Shown here one piece after another: positions 43,946 to 50,901 of a DNA stretch of 64,000 nt; the stretch's first letter is position 1; the number at the start of each line of letters is the position of its first letter. Source of the DNA: Thermoleophilia bacterium (GTDB lineage Bacteria > Actinomycetota > Thermoleophilia > Miltoncostaeales > Miltoncostaeaceae); assembly GCA_020848615.1 (NCBI GenBank), contig JADLHW010000011.1, positions 41,799 to 105,798 on the forward strand. Direction: 5' to 3'. Under the pieces are notes generated by a model. That model ran no database searches, had not been told where the DNA came from, and saw only the letters and a program-made list of their open reading frames with translations. The position numbers and the translations under genes are program-made.

Positions 43946-46167
43946 GGGGTGGTCGTCGCGGGGGGCGTCGTCGGCGGCGTGGGCGTGGGCGTGGGCGCCG
44001 GCGTGGGCGTGGGTTCGGGGGTGGGGGTGGGCTCCGGCACGGGGGTGGGGGTGGGCTCCGGGACCGGGGTGGGCGTCGGCGTGGGCTCGGGCGGCTGTGA
44101 CGGCTCGATGGGCTGCTGGGGCTCCGGCGGCGGGGCGGCCTTGGTGGTGGTGGCCTTGGTGGTGGTGGGGTCCGGCTCGCTGGCGGCGCTGGTCACCGGG
44201 TCCGGCGCGCGGGTGAACTCACTGCTGAACGACTGCCAGTCCACCGGGTTCTTCGGCAGCGGGAAGTCCGTGAGATCGCACTTGTACCGCGGGTTCTCGA
44301 GCACCTTCTTCATGAACGACGCCCAGATGCGGGCGGGGAAGGACCCGCCGTTCACGCTGATGCCGTGAACCGAGTACATGGACCGCTTGTACCCGGTGTC
44401 GTTGGGGTAACCCACCCAGACGGCCGCGGCGTAGCACGGCGTGTAGCCCACGAACCAGGCGTCCACGAAGTCGTCGGTGGTGCCGGTCTTCCCGGCGACG
44501 TACGGCGCGATGTTCGCCGCGGTGCCGGTGCCGCCCGCGACGTTGGCGCGGAGGATCTTCGTGACCTCGTACGCCACGCCGTCGCTGAAGGCCCGGCGGC
44601 GCTGGATCTTCCCCGGCCGCTTCTGGCCGGTGGGGAGGATGTAGTTCTGCACGCCCGACGGCTCGACCTCGTACCCGCCGTTCGACAGCGCGCTGTAGGC
44701 GGTCGCCATGTCGAGCGGCGTGACGGAACCCGATCCCAGGCCGACCGACGGCACCCGCGGCAGGTTGCGGCTCTTCGGCACGCCCATCGAGTAGGCCGTG
44801 TCCACGACCGTGTTGGGGTCGAGGTCCAGCGTCATCTGCGTGTAGACCGAGTTGTCGGACTTCAGCGTGGCCGCGGACACCGAGATGCGGCCGCTGTACG
44901 AGTTCGAGTAGGTGGAGACCTCGATCTTGCCCCACCGGCGATCGATGAAGTTCAGGGGCTTCGAGACGTAGGAGGTGGAGTACGGGTTGAACCCCTCCTG
45001 GATGAATCGGGTGAGCACGAACGTCTTGAAGGTCGAACCCGGCTGCCGCTTCGCCTGCGTGGCGTAGTTGAACTGCTTGTTGGCGGCGTACTGCTGACTC
45101 GACTGCATCGCCCGGATGTACCCCTTGTGCGAGTCGATCATGACGATCGCGGCCTCGGGGTCGTCGGAGAGTCCGAGGTTCTCGGAGATGGCGTTCCTGG
45201 CGTCGGTCTGGAGCTGCGGATCGATCGTGGTGTTGACCCGGAAGCCGCCCTTCTCGACCTCGCGCTCACCGAAGCTCTCGATGAGCCGCTGGCGGACGTA
45301 CTCGAAGAAGTAGCCCTCGCGCTTGGGCGCCTTGTAGGTGTCGCCGCGCTTGAGCTGCAGACCCGCCTTCTTCGCCCGCTCCGCCCGCTCGCGGGTGATG
45401 AACCCCTGGTCGGCCATGGCGTCGAGCACCAGGTTGCGGCGGGCCTTCGCGGCCTCCTGGTTCCCGAACGGGCTGTACGCCGAGGGCGCCTGCGGGAGCC
45501 CGGCCAGCAGGGCGGCCTGGGGCAGGGTGAGGTCGTCGACGTCGTCGTCGAAGTACGTGAGCGACGCGGCCTGCACGCCGACGGCGTTGTTGCCGTAGAA
45601 GACGCCGTTGAGGTACTTCGTGAGGATCTCGTCCTTGGTGTACTTCTTCTCGTACTGGAGGGCGAGGTACGCCTCCTCCAGCTTGCGCTCGAGCGTCCGG
45701 GAGGCGTTCGTCCCGCCCGGCAGCAGGTTCCGGGCGAGCTGCATCGTGATGGTGGAGCCGCCCTGCCGGCCGCCGCCGACGTTGCGCACCGCGGAGCCCG
45801 CCAGGCGGTAGTAGTCCACGCCGTGGTGGTCGTAGAAGCGCTTGTCCTCGATGGCGACGGTGGCGTCCTTGAGGATCTTGGGGATGCGCGCGCTGCGCAC
45901 CTGGGTGCGGTTGGTGGTGCCGGCGATGGTCCCCAGCAGCCGCCCGTCCCGGTCGTAGATCCGCGTGTTCTGCCCCAGCCGGATCTCCTTCACCGACGCC
46001 TGCTTCTCGCGCAGGTTCGCCGCGACGGAGTCGAGGGCGATGGCCCCCACCAGCACCGTGCCGCCCACGACCACCAGGGACGTGATCCCCAGGATGCGCA
46101 TGCGGTTCGCGCGCCGGCGGCGTGCGTCGCGTCCGCGCTGCAGGCGCCGGGTGCGGGCCCTGCCCAT
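43942..46167 (-). CDS. Class A penicillin-binding protein (transglycosylase-transpeptidase)
   Basis: 741 residues. One N-terminal membrane helix (MRILGITSLVVVGGTVLVGAIAL) follows a basic cytoplasmic tail. The GT51 domain has VAIEDKRFYDHHGVDYYRLAGSAVRN, GGSTITMQLARNLL and KYTKDEILTKYLN. The transpeptidase domain has PGSTFKTF (SxxK), SDNS (SxN) and AGKTGTTDDF (KTG). It polymerises and cross-links peptidoglycan outside the membrane. The last 49 residues are a (P-E/V/T-P-T-P)n tail. ATG 46167 overlaps the preceding stop by one base (TGATG). Confidence 0.96.
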   Translation of the reverse strand: MGRARTRRLQRGRDARRRRANRMRILGITSLVVVGGTVLVGAIALDSVAANLREKQASVKEIRLGQNTRIYDRDGRLLGTIAGTTNRTQVRSARIPKILKDATVAIEDKRFYDHHGVDYYRLAGSAVRNVGGGRQGGSTITMQLARNLLPGGTNASRTLERKLEEAYLALQYEKKYTKDEILTKYLNGVFYGNNAVGVQAASLTYFDDDVDDLTLPQAALLAGLPQAPSAYSPFGNQEAAKARRNLVLDAMADQGFITRERAERAKKAGLQLKRGDTYKAPKREGYFFEYVRQRLIESFGEREVEKGGFRVNTTIDPQLQTDARNAISENLGLSDDPEAAIVMIDSHKGYIRAMQSSQQYAANKQFNYATQAKRQPGSTFKTFVLTRFIQEGFNPYSTSYVSKPLNFIDRRWGKIEVSTYSNSYSGRISVSAATLKSDNSVYTQMTLDLDPNTVVDTAYSMGVPKSRNLPRVPSVGLGSGSVTPLDMATAYSALSNGGYEVEPSGVQNYILPTGQKRPGKIQRRRAFSDGVAYEVTKILRANVAGGTGTAANIAPYVAGKTGTTDDFVDAWFVGYTPCYAAAVWVGYPNDTGYKRSMYSVHGISVNGGSFPARIWASFMKKVLENPRYKCDLTDFPLPKNPVDWQSFSSEFTRAPDPVTSAASEPDPTTTKATTTKAAPPPEPQQPIEPSQPPEPTPTPTPVPEPTPTPVPEPTPTPEPTPTPAPTPTPTPPTTPPATTTP
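43945..44091 (-). repeat. Low-complexity Pro-Thr-Glu repeat encoding the PBP tail
   Basis: Imperfect tandem units of the GTGGGCGTGGGC/GGCTCCGG type encode PEPTPTPTPV-PEPTPTPV-PEPTPTPEPTPTPAPTPTPTP. The repeat is confined to the extracytoplasmic C-terminus of the PBP gene and should be prone to copy-number change. Confidence 0.8.
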
Positions 46168-46643
46168 CAGGAGGCCCCCGCCGCGGGCAGCGGGCGGATG
46201 TTCCACACCACCTGGCCGGTGCGGTAGTCGAGCACGCCGATCATCTGGCGCGGCCCCTTGCGGACGCGGCCGATGACGATCCACGAGAACCGGGACGCGG
46301 GGCGCACGACGGCCCGGGCGGGGTCGGGCGCGGTGCCGCCATCGGGCACCTCGACGCCGAACGGGCCGCGGGTCCACACCAGCCGGACGTCCACGGCGCG
46401 CGCAGGCGGTCCCGTCCAGATCTGGTCGCGGGCCACCGCGAGGGCGCCGTCACGCGAGCCCAGGCGCGCACCGCGCGAGGCGCGGACCGCGTCGGCGACG
46501 AACTCCCATCCCCGCAAGGGGTGCCCAAGGACATGCTCCGTTCCGCCGGGACCGTCCGCGTAGCGGCTGGCGATGAGGGACGGGACCCAGACCGCGATGG
46601 CTGCGCCGGCGAGTGCGGCGCCGAGTGCCGTTCGGCGTCTCAA
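46167..46643 (-). CDS. Membrane-anchored hypothetical protein upstream of the PBP gene
   Basis: 158 residues from TTG 46643, with GAGGAGG about 12 bases upstream. The only hydrophobic segment is TALGAALAGAAIAVWVPSLIAS near the N-terminus; the rest is a soluble extracytoplasmic domain with strands such as VDVRLVWTRGPFGVEVPDGG and MIGVLDYRTGQVVWNIRPL. No family recognised. The TGATG junction with the PBP gene suggests a cell-wall accessory role. A further-upstream GTG (46670) would place the ribosome binding site inside the coding region and is less likely. Confidence 0.6.
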   Translation of the reverse strand: MRRRTALGAALAGAAIAVWVPSLIASRYADGPGGTEHVLGHPLRGWEFVADAVRASRGARLGSRDGALAVARDQIWTGPPARAVDVRLVWTRGPFGVEVPDGGTAPDPARAVVRPASRFSWIVIGRVRKGPRQMIGVLDYRTGQVVWNIRPLPAAGAS

Positions 46644-46704
46644 CGAACCCCGGTTCCTCCTCGGCCGCACGCGCGTCGCGGCCGGGCGGCAGTATAGACC
46701 GGCA

Positions 46705-47460
46705 ATGCCGGATCGCCCGAGTCCCCTTGTCACGACGAACGGTTCGCGCCCGCCCCGCGCGGTCCTCCTGGACGCGATGGGCACGCTGCTCGGGCTCCAT
46801 CCCCCCGTGCCGCGTCTCGCCGCGGCCCTCGCGGCCGCCGGGCACCCCACCCCGGACGAGGCGGTGGCACACGCGCTGCGTGCCGAGATCGCCCACTACA
46901 AGACCCGCATGCACACGGGCGCGGACGCGGCGTCCCTCGCGGCCCTGCACGCCGAGTGCGTGGAGGTGCTGGCCTCCCGCCTGCCGGATCCCCCGCCGCC
47001 CGAGCGGCTGCTGCCGATGCTGCTCGACAGCCTCTCCTTCCACGCCCACCCGGACGCCCTGGCCCTGCTCGACGCGCTGGACGCGCAGGGCATCCCCGCC
47101 GTGGTGGTGAGCAACTGGGACTGGGCGCTGCCCGCCCACCTGGACCGCATCGGGATCCTCGGCCGGTTCGCCGGGGTGGTGGCGAGCGCGTCCGCGGGGG
47201 TGGAGAAGCCCGAGCCGGGGATCTTCGGCATCGCGCTGCGCCTCGCGGGGGCCGAACCGGACGAGGCGGTGCACTGCGGCGACGACCCGGTGTGCGACCT
47301 GCACGGCGCGGCCCGGGCCGGGGTGCGGGGCGTGCTGCTGGACCGCACCGGGCGGTTCCCGCGCGAGTCGCCGCGCATCGCGTCCCTGGTGGACCTGCCC
47401 GGCACGTGGGCCCCGCCGTCAGGCGTTCTGGGCGGCCAGGGCGGGCGCGGCGACCGGTGA
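46705..47460 (+). CDS. HAD-superfamily hydrolase
   Basis: 251 residues from ATG 46705. Motif I is AVLLDAMGTLLGLHPP, where the first Asp is the nucleophile but the second catalytic Asp position is followed by MGT as in the DxxGT subfamily; motif II is VVVSNWD, and motifs III/IV are GVEKPEPGIFGIAL and HCGDDPVCDLHGAARAG. This fits a phosphatase or dehalogenase of the class-I cap subfamily. The ORF-track start at 46573 runs antisense through the neighbouring gene. A TATAGA element about 7 bases upstream of the ATG could be a -10 box for an almost leaderless transcript. Confidence 0.83.
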   Translation: MPDRPSPLVTTNGSRPPRAVLLDAMGTLLGLHPPVPRLAAALAAAGHPTPDEAVAHALRAEIAHYKTRMHTGADAASLAALHAECVEVLASRLPDPPPPERLLPMLLDSLSFHAHPDALALLDALDAQGIPAVVVSNWDWALPAHLDRIGILGRFAGVVASASAGVEKPEPGIFGIALRLAGAEPDEAVHCGDDPVCDLHGAARAGVRGVLLDRTGRFPRESPRIASLVDLPGTWAPPSGVLGGQGGRGDR

Positions 47461-47557
47461 CCGCAGCCCCCGGGGTCCCGCCAGCACGGCCATAGAGCAC
47501 GGTCCCCAGCAGGAACAGGGAGCCGCTCACCAGGTGGCTCGCGCGGATCCCCACGCG
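47419..47557 (-). pseudogene. Possible degenerate small membrane protein gene
   Basis: Downstream of the csoR-like stop the minus strand reads MGIRASHLVSGSLFLLGTVLYG, a convincing single membrane helix, and a second frame continues MAVLAGPRGLRSPVAAPALAAQNA to a TGA at 47419-47421. One frameshift would join the two. It overlaps the C-terminus of the HAD gene. It may be a decayed last gene of the trx-csoR operon or chance; confidence is low. Confidence 0.25.
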
Positions 47558-47578
47558 CTCGACCAGCGCACGGGGTCC

Positions 47579-47863
47579 CTACTTGGCGAGGGCGGCGAAG
47601 CGCATGAACGTCGCCACCGCCTCCTCGAACTGCTCGGTGCAGTCCGTGCCGCCGTCGGCCACGCACGTGCGCAGCCGCTCGGAGATGAGGTGCAGGCCCA
47701 CCTGGTCGAGCGCGGCCTTCACCGCGGACAGCTGGGTGAGGACCTCCCGGCACGCGGCGTCCTGCTCCAGCATGCGCTGCACCCCCCGGAGCTGCCCCTC
47801 GGCGCGGCGGAGCCGCACCAGGAGCTGCTCGCGGGACGCGTCCGGTGCCGCGGAGGTGGACAT
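47579..47863 (-). CDS. CsoR/RcnR-family (DUF156) transcriptional repressor, Cys-Arg-Cys type
   Basis: 94 residues, all helical. LLVRLRRAEGQLRGVQRMLEQDAACREVLTQLSAVKAALDQVGLHLISERLRTCV is the DUF156 fold. Cys38 and Cys67, 29 residues apart, match the two cysteines of CsoR (Cys36/Cys65 in the mycobacterial protein), but the intervening copper-binding His is Arg63 here. A C-x-C pair without His is the pattern of CstR-type persulfide sensors, so sensing of reactive sulfur or oxidants is more likely than copper. It is the last intact gene of the trxB-trxA-fmdB-csoR operon (TGATG overlap with fmdB) and probably represses that operon. Confidence 0.85.
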   Translation of the reverse strand: MSTSAAPDASREQLLVRLRRAEGQLRGVQRMLEQDAACREVLTQLSAVKAALDQVGLHLISERLRTCVADGGTDCTEQFEEAVATFMRFAALAK

Positions 47864-48099
47864 CAGTGCCCGCAGCCGCAGCCGCCGCCGCAGCACCCGC
47901 CGCCGCCCCCGCCGAAGCCGGTCACCGTGGGCGCGGCATCCGACCGCGACGGCCGGGCGGTGACGAAGCCCGTGAACCGCTGCGTGACGTGCGCCGACCC
48001 GCAGCCGGGGCACACGCGGTCCTCGTCCCGCAGGAACCCCTGCCGGAAGCGCTCGAAGTCGGCCGAGCAGTCGTCGCAGGTGAGGTCGTACGTCGGCAC
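47863..48099 (-). CDS. FmdB-family zinc-ribbon protein with Gly/Cys-rich tail
   Basis: 78 residues from GTG 48099 with GGAAGGGAG upstream. The FmdB zinc ribbon is PTYDLTCDDCSADFERFR...VCPGCGSAHVTQRFTGF, with Cys8/Cys11 and Cys30/Cys33. The C-terminus GGGGGGCCGGGCGCGH adds four cysteines and a terminal His and could bind additional metal or form disulfides. FmdB proteins are often called regulatory, but function is unclear. Placement between thioredoxin and a thiol-sensing repressor suggests a redox-responsive role. Confidence 0.8.
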   Translation of the reverse strand: MPTYDLTCDDCSADFERFRQGFLRDEDRVCPGCGSAHVTQRFTGFVTARPSRSDAAPTVTGFGGGGGGCCGGGCGCGH

Positions 48100-48116
48100 C
48101 GTGGTCTCCCTTCCGG

Positions 48117-48440
48117 TCAGTCGCTGAGGCCGAGCTGGCGCTCCAGCTGGGCCTTCGGCATCGCGCCGACGGCCTGCCGCACCACCTGCCCGTGCTCGAA
48201 CAGGGCCAGGAACGGGATGCCCTGCACCCCGTACCTCGCGGCCAGCGCGCCGTGCTGGTCCACGTCGAGCTTGCCCACCACCAGTGAGTCCGAGCGCTCC
48301 TTGGCGATCTGCTCCACCACCGGGGCGATCATGCGGCACGGGCCGCACCACTCCGCCCAGAAGTCGATGAGCACCGGCTTCTCGTTCTCCAGCACCACCG
48401 CCTGGAAGTTGTCGGCGGTGATCTCCATGACGTCGGCCAT
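48117..48440 (-). CDS. trxA: Thioredoxin
   Basis: 107 residues, standard length. DFWAEWCGPCRMIAPVVEQIA carries the WCGPC redox centre (Cys32/Cys35), and VQGIPFLALFEHG contains the cis-Pro loop. It reduces protein disulfides in the cytoplasm using electrons from the thioredoxin reductase encoded 43 bases upstream. The next genes in the operon encode a Cys-rich FmdB protein and the CsoR-family repressor, both candidate redox partners. Confidence 0.95.
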   Translation of the reverse strand: MADVMEITADNFQAVVLENEKPVLIDFWAEWCGPCRMIAPVVEQIAKERSDSLVVGKLDVDQHGALAARYGVQGIPFLALFEHGQVVRQAVGAMPKAQLERQLGLSD

Positions 48441-48483
48441 CGGGGGCGTCCTTTCGTGTGTGCGTGAAGGGTGAGGGGTTCCG

Positions 48484-49443
48484 TCAGGCGCCGGCGGTCT
48501 CGGCGGCCTCGGCGGGCCGGGCGTTCTCCTGCGCCTCGAGCCAGCGCTCGGCGTCGATGGCGGCCTCGCAGCCGCTGCCCGCGGCGGTGATCGCCTGCTT
48601 GTAGACGGTGTCCTGCACGTCGCCGCAGGCGAACACGCCCTCGACGCTGGTGCGGGTGCCGTCGGTGACGATGTAGCCGGCCTCGTCGAGGGCGAGCTGC
48701 CCGGCGAACAGGCCGGTGTTGGGGGTGTGGCCGATCGCGACGAACATGGCGGACGCGGGGATGATCTCGTGCTCGCCGGTGACGGTGTCGCGCACCTTCA
48801 CGCCCTCCACCGCGACGTCGCCCACGACCTCCTCGACCACCGCGTTCCAGCGCACGGCGATCTTGGGGTGCTCCAGCACGCGCTGCACCATGATCTGCGA
48901 GGCGCGGAAGCTGTCGCGGCGGTGCACGACCGTGACCTTGGACGCCATGCGGGCGAGGACCAGGGCCTCCTCCATGGCGGAGTCGCCGCCGCCCACCACG
49001 ACCATCTCCTTCTCGCGGAAGAAGAAGCCGTCACAGGTGGCGCAGGAGGACACCCCGTAGCCGCGCAGGCGGGTCTCGCTCTCGATGCCCAGCCACTTCG
49101 CGGTGGCGCCGGTGCTGATGATCACCGCGTCCGCGCGGTGCTCGCCGTCGTCGGTCCACACGCCGAAGGGCCGCGAGGAGAGATCCACGCGGGTCACGTC
49201 GACGGTCCTCAGGTCGGCCCCGAAGCGCTCGGCCTGGTCCCGGAACATCTGCATGAGCTCGGGACCCTGCACGCCCTGCGGGAAGCCCGGGTAGTTCTCG
49301 ACGTCGGTCGTGGTCATGAGCTGCCCGCCCGCCGCGTATCCCTCGATGGCGAGGGGCGCGAGGCTGGCGCGCGCCGTGTAGATCGCCGCGGTGAGACCCG
49401 CGGGACCCCCGCCGATGATGATGACGTCGTGATGCTCGGGCAC
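48484..49443 (-). CDS. trxB: Thioredoxin reductase
   Basis: 319 residues from GTG 49443 (VPEHHDVIIIGGGPAGLTAAIYTARA), which has GGAGG 4 bases before it. An ATG at 49467 would add eight residues but lies within the operator palindrome. FAD-binding GGGPAG, the redox-active CATC in SSCATCDGFFF, NADPH-binding VVVGGGDSAMEEAL and C-terminal EGVFACGDVQD are all intact. It reduces thioredoxin with NADPH and starts the trxB-trxA-fmdB-csoR operon. Confidence 0.94.
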   Translation of the reverse strand: MPEHHDVIIIGGGPAGLTAAIYTARASLAPLAIEGYAAGGQLMTTTDVENYPGFPQGVQGPELMQMFRDQAERFGADLRTVDVTRVDLSSRPFGVWTDDGEHRADAVIISTGATAKWLGIESETRLRGYGVSSCATCDGFFFREKEMVVVGGGDSAMEEALVLARMASKVTVVHRRDSFRASQIMVQRVLEHPKIAVRWNAVVEEVVGDVAVEGVKVRDTVTGEHEIIPASAMFVAIGHTPNTGLFAGQLALDEAGYIVTDGTRTSVEGVFACGDVQDTVYKQAITAAGSGCEAAIDAERWLEAQENARPAEAAETAGA

Positions 49444-49465
49444 GGATCCTCCGCCAGTCGCTGAC

Positions 49466-49481
49466 ATACCCCGAGGGGTAT
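49466..49481. promoter_or_regulatory. CsoR/CstR-type operator palindrome in front of trxB
   Basis: ATACCCC-GA-GGGGTAT, a perfect 7+2+7 inverted repeat. C-tract/G-tract repeats flanked by A/T are the typical operators of DUF156 repressors, and such a repressor is encoded three genes downstream. A minus-strand TAGGAT (49480-49485) resembles a -10 box with TTCGAC 18 bases upstream, which would place the transcription start inside the palindrome, an efficient position for repression. Confidence 0.72.
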
Positions 49482-49646
49482 CCTACCACCGGTGTCCCGG
49501 ACGGTCGAATCACGCTCCGCATGACGACCGGCCCCGCGGTTCGGGGACGTTCCCACCGTCCCCCGCGGCGTCCCTCGCGCGTCAACCGGGTGTCAACGGC
49601 CCCCGGGCACCGAGCCCCGGGGCACCAGCACACCAGGAGGAGCATC

Positions 49647-49877
49647 ATGCTGCCGGTCAACATGGGCACCGCGGACCGGGCCATCCGGTCGATCATCGTC
49701 GCCCCCGCGCTCATCGTCGTCGCCGCCGCCGTCGGTCCCGTCAGCGCGCTCAGCATCCTGCTGTACGCCCTGGCGGCGATCATGCTCCTCACCAGCGCGG
49801 TCTCGTACTGCCCCCTCTACGCTCCCTTCAGGATGCGCACCACGGCCAAGAACGCCGACACCCCCGCGAGGGCGTGA
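49647..49877 (+). CDS. DUF2892 (YgaP-type) small membrane protein
   Basis: 76 residues from ATG with AGGAGGAG 7 bases upstream. NMGTADRAIRSIIVAPALIVVAA and SILLYALAAIMLLTSAVSYCPLYAPFRM are the two membrane helices and the CPLY motif of the DUF2892 family. These proteins often occur fused or adjacent to rhodaneses, as in YgaP, which links the locus to sulfane-sulfur chemistry. It is divergent from trxB, with the operator in between, and coupled by a GTGA overlap to the sigma factor gene. Confidence 0.85.
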   Translation: MLPVNMGTADRAIRSIIVAPALIVVAAAVGPVSALSILLYALAAIMLLTSAVSYCPLYAPFRMRTTAKNADTPARA

Positions 49878-50674
49878 CGACCGGGCCCCACGGGGATGAC
49901 GGGGCCCTGGACGCCGGCGCCTTCGCGGCGCTCGCGCGCGACCGGGGCCCCGCCCTGTTCCGCATCGCGAACGCGGTGGTGCGGAACCGGGCGGACGCCG
50001 AGGACGTGGTGCAGGAGGCCTTCCTGCGCGCCTGGCGCTCCCGCGACCGGTACCGCGGCGAGGGGCCCGCGGGGGCCTGGCTGGGCCGGATCGTCCACAA
50101 CGTGGCCGTGGAGCGCATCCGCGGGAGCCGCGAGGTGCCGGTGGGCGAGATCGACGAACGCTGGGCCGACGACGCCTACACCGTGGAGGCCGAGCGCGTC
50201 GTCGAGCGCGCGGAGACGATCGAGGAGCTCGAGGACGCCCTCATCCACGTGCCCGCCGACCCGCGGGCCGCGCTGCTGCTGCACGACGTGGAGGGGTTGC
50301 CGGTGTCCGAGGTGGCCCGGATACAGGGCGTCACCGAGGATGCCGCGAAGCTGCGCCTGCGGCGCGGCCGGATGGCGCTGGTGAGCGCGCTGGGCCGCGA
50401 GGACGAGGTGCGCCGCGCCACCGACGGGGTTCCGCTGCGCTGCTGGGACGCCCGGCGCTTCGTGAGCGAGTACATCGACGGGGGCCTGTCACACGAGACC
50501 CGCGGCGCGCTGGAGCGGCACCTCGCCGGGTGCCCCACGTGCCCGCCGCTCTACGCGTCGCTGGTGGGGGTGACGGCCGCCCTCGGGAAGCTGCGCGACA
50601 GCGACCGGGTCGTCCCCGCCGGGCTGGCCGCGCGCCTGGCCGCCGTGACCCGCGGGCGAGGTCCCGGCACGTGA
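49874..50674 (+). CDS. ECF sigma factor with fused C-terminal zinc anti-sigma-like domain
   Basis: 266 residues, GTG in a GTGA overlap. Sigma region 2 is RIANAVVRNRADAEDVVQEAFLRAWRSRDRYRGEGPAGAWLGRIVHNVAVERIR; region 4 is DVEGLPVSEVARIQGVTEDAAKLRLRRGRMALVSAL. From about residue 188 the chain continues as RCWDARRFVSEYIDGGLSHETRGALERHLAGCPTC, a ZAS-type zinc finger (Cys190, His216, Cys220, Cys223) usually found in separate anti-sigma factors. The fusion has no frameshift and could make sigma activity directly sensitive to oxidation or zinc loss; this is inference. Confidence 0.85.
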   Translation: MTTGPHGDDGALDAGAFAALARDRGPALFRIANAVVRNRADAEDVVQEAFLRAWRSRDRYRGEGPAGAWLGRIVHNVAVERIRGSREVPVGEIDERWADDAYTVEAERVVERAETIEELEDALIHVPADPRAALLLHDVEGLPVSEVARIQGVTEDAAKLRLRRGRMALVSALGREDEVRRATDGVPLRCWDARRFVSEYIDGGLSHETRGALERHLAGCPTCPPLYASLVGVTAALGKLRDSDRVVPAGLAARLAAVTRGRGPGT

Positions 50675-50901
50675 CTCAAGGCCCGGGGCGCCGGTCCCGA
50701 TCCTTGTAACGACGGCCCGTCCGTCCGGGCAGCTCCCCGGCGAATCTGGTTGCATGCCGCGCCGAAACCTGGCCATACGGGCAGTTCCCCATCAACTTCC
50801 GGCGTTCGTATGGTGCGTTCTTGCAGGATTCGGCGACGGTGGTGGAGAGGACCCCCCCGGACTCCGGCCATCGATCCCCCGCTGCTTTGGAGGAAATCCT
50901 C
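50675..50901 (+). promoter_or_regulatory. Upstream region of the WbaP-like gene
   Basis: 227 bases after the sigma factor stop. It contains the TTTGGAGGAAATCC ribosome binding site of the next gene at its end. A TTGCAT/CATACG pair with 18-base spacing near 50752-50781 is a weak promoter candidate. I looked for a cyclic-di-GMP riboswitch and did not recognise one. Confidence 0.4.

Noticed and set aside
43945-44091. CRISPR-like or tandem-repeat array
   Set aside because: The periodic sequence only encodes the Pro-Thr tail of the PBP; there are no unique spacers of uniform length.
50675-50901. Possible cyclic-di-GMP riboswitch before the WbaP-like gene
   Set aside because: I could not match the conserved GEMM-type core, so no RNA element is claimed.
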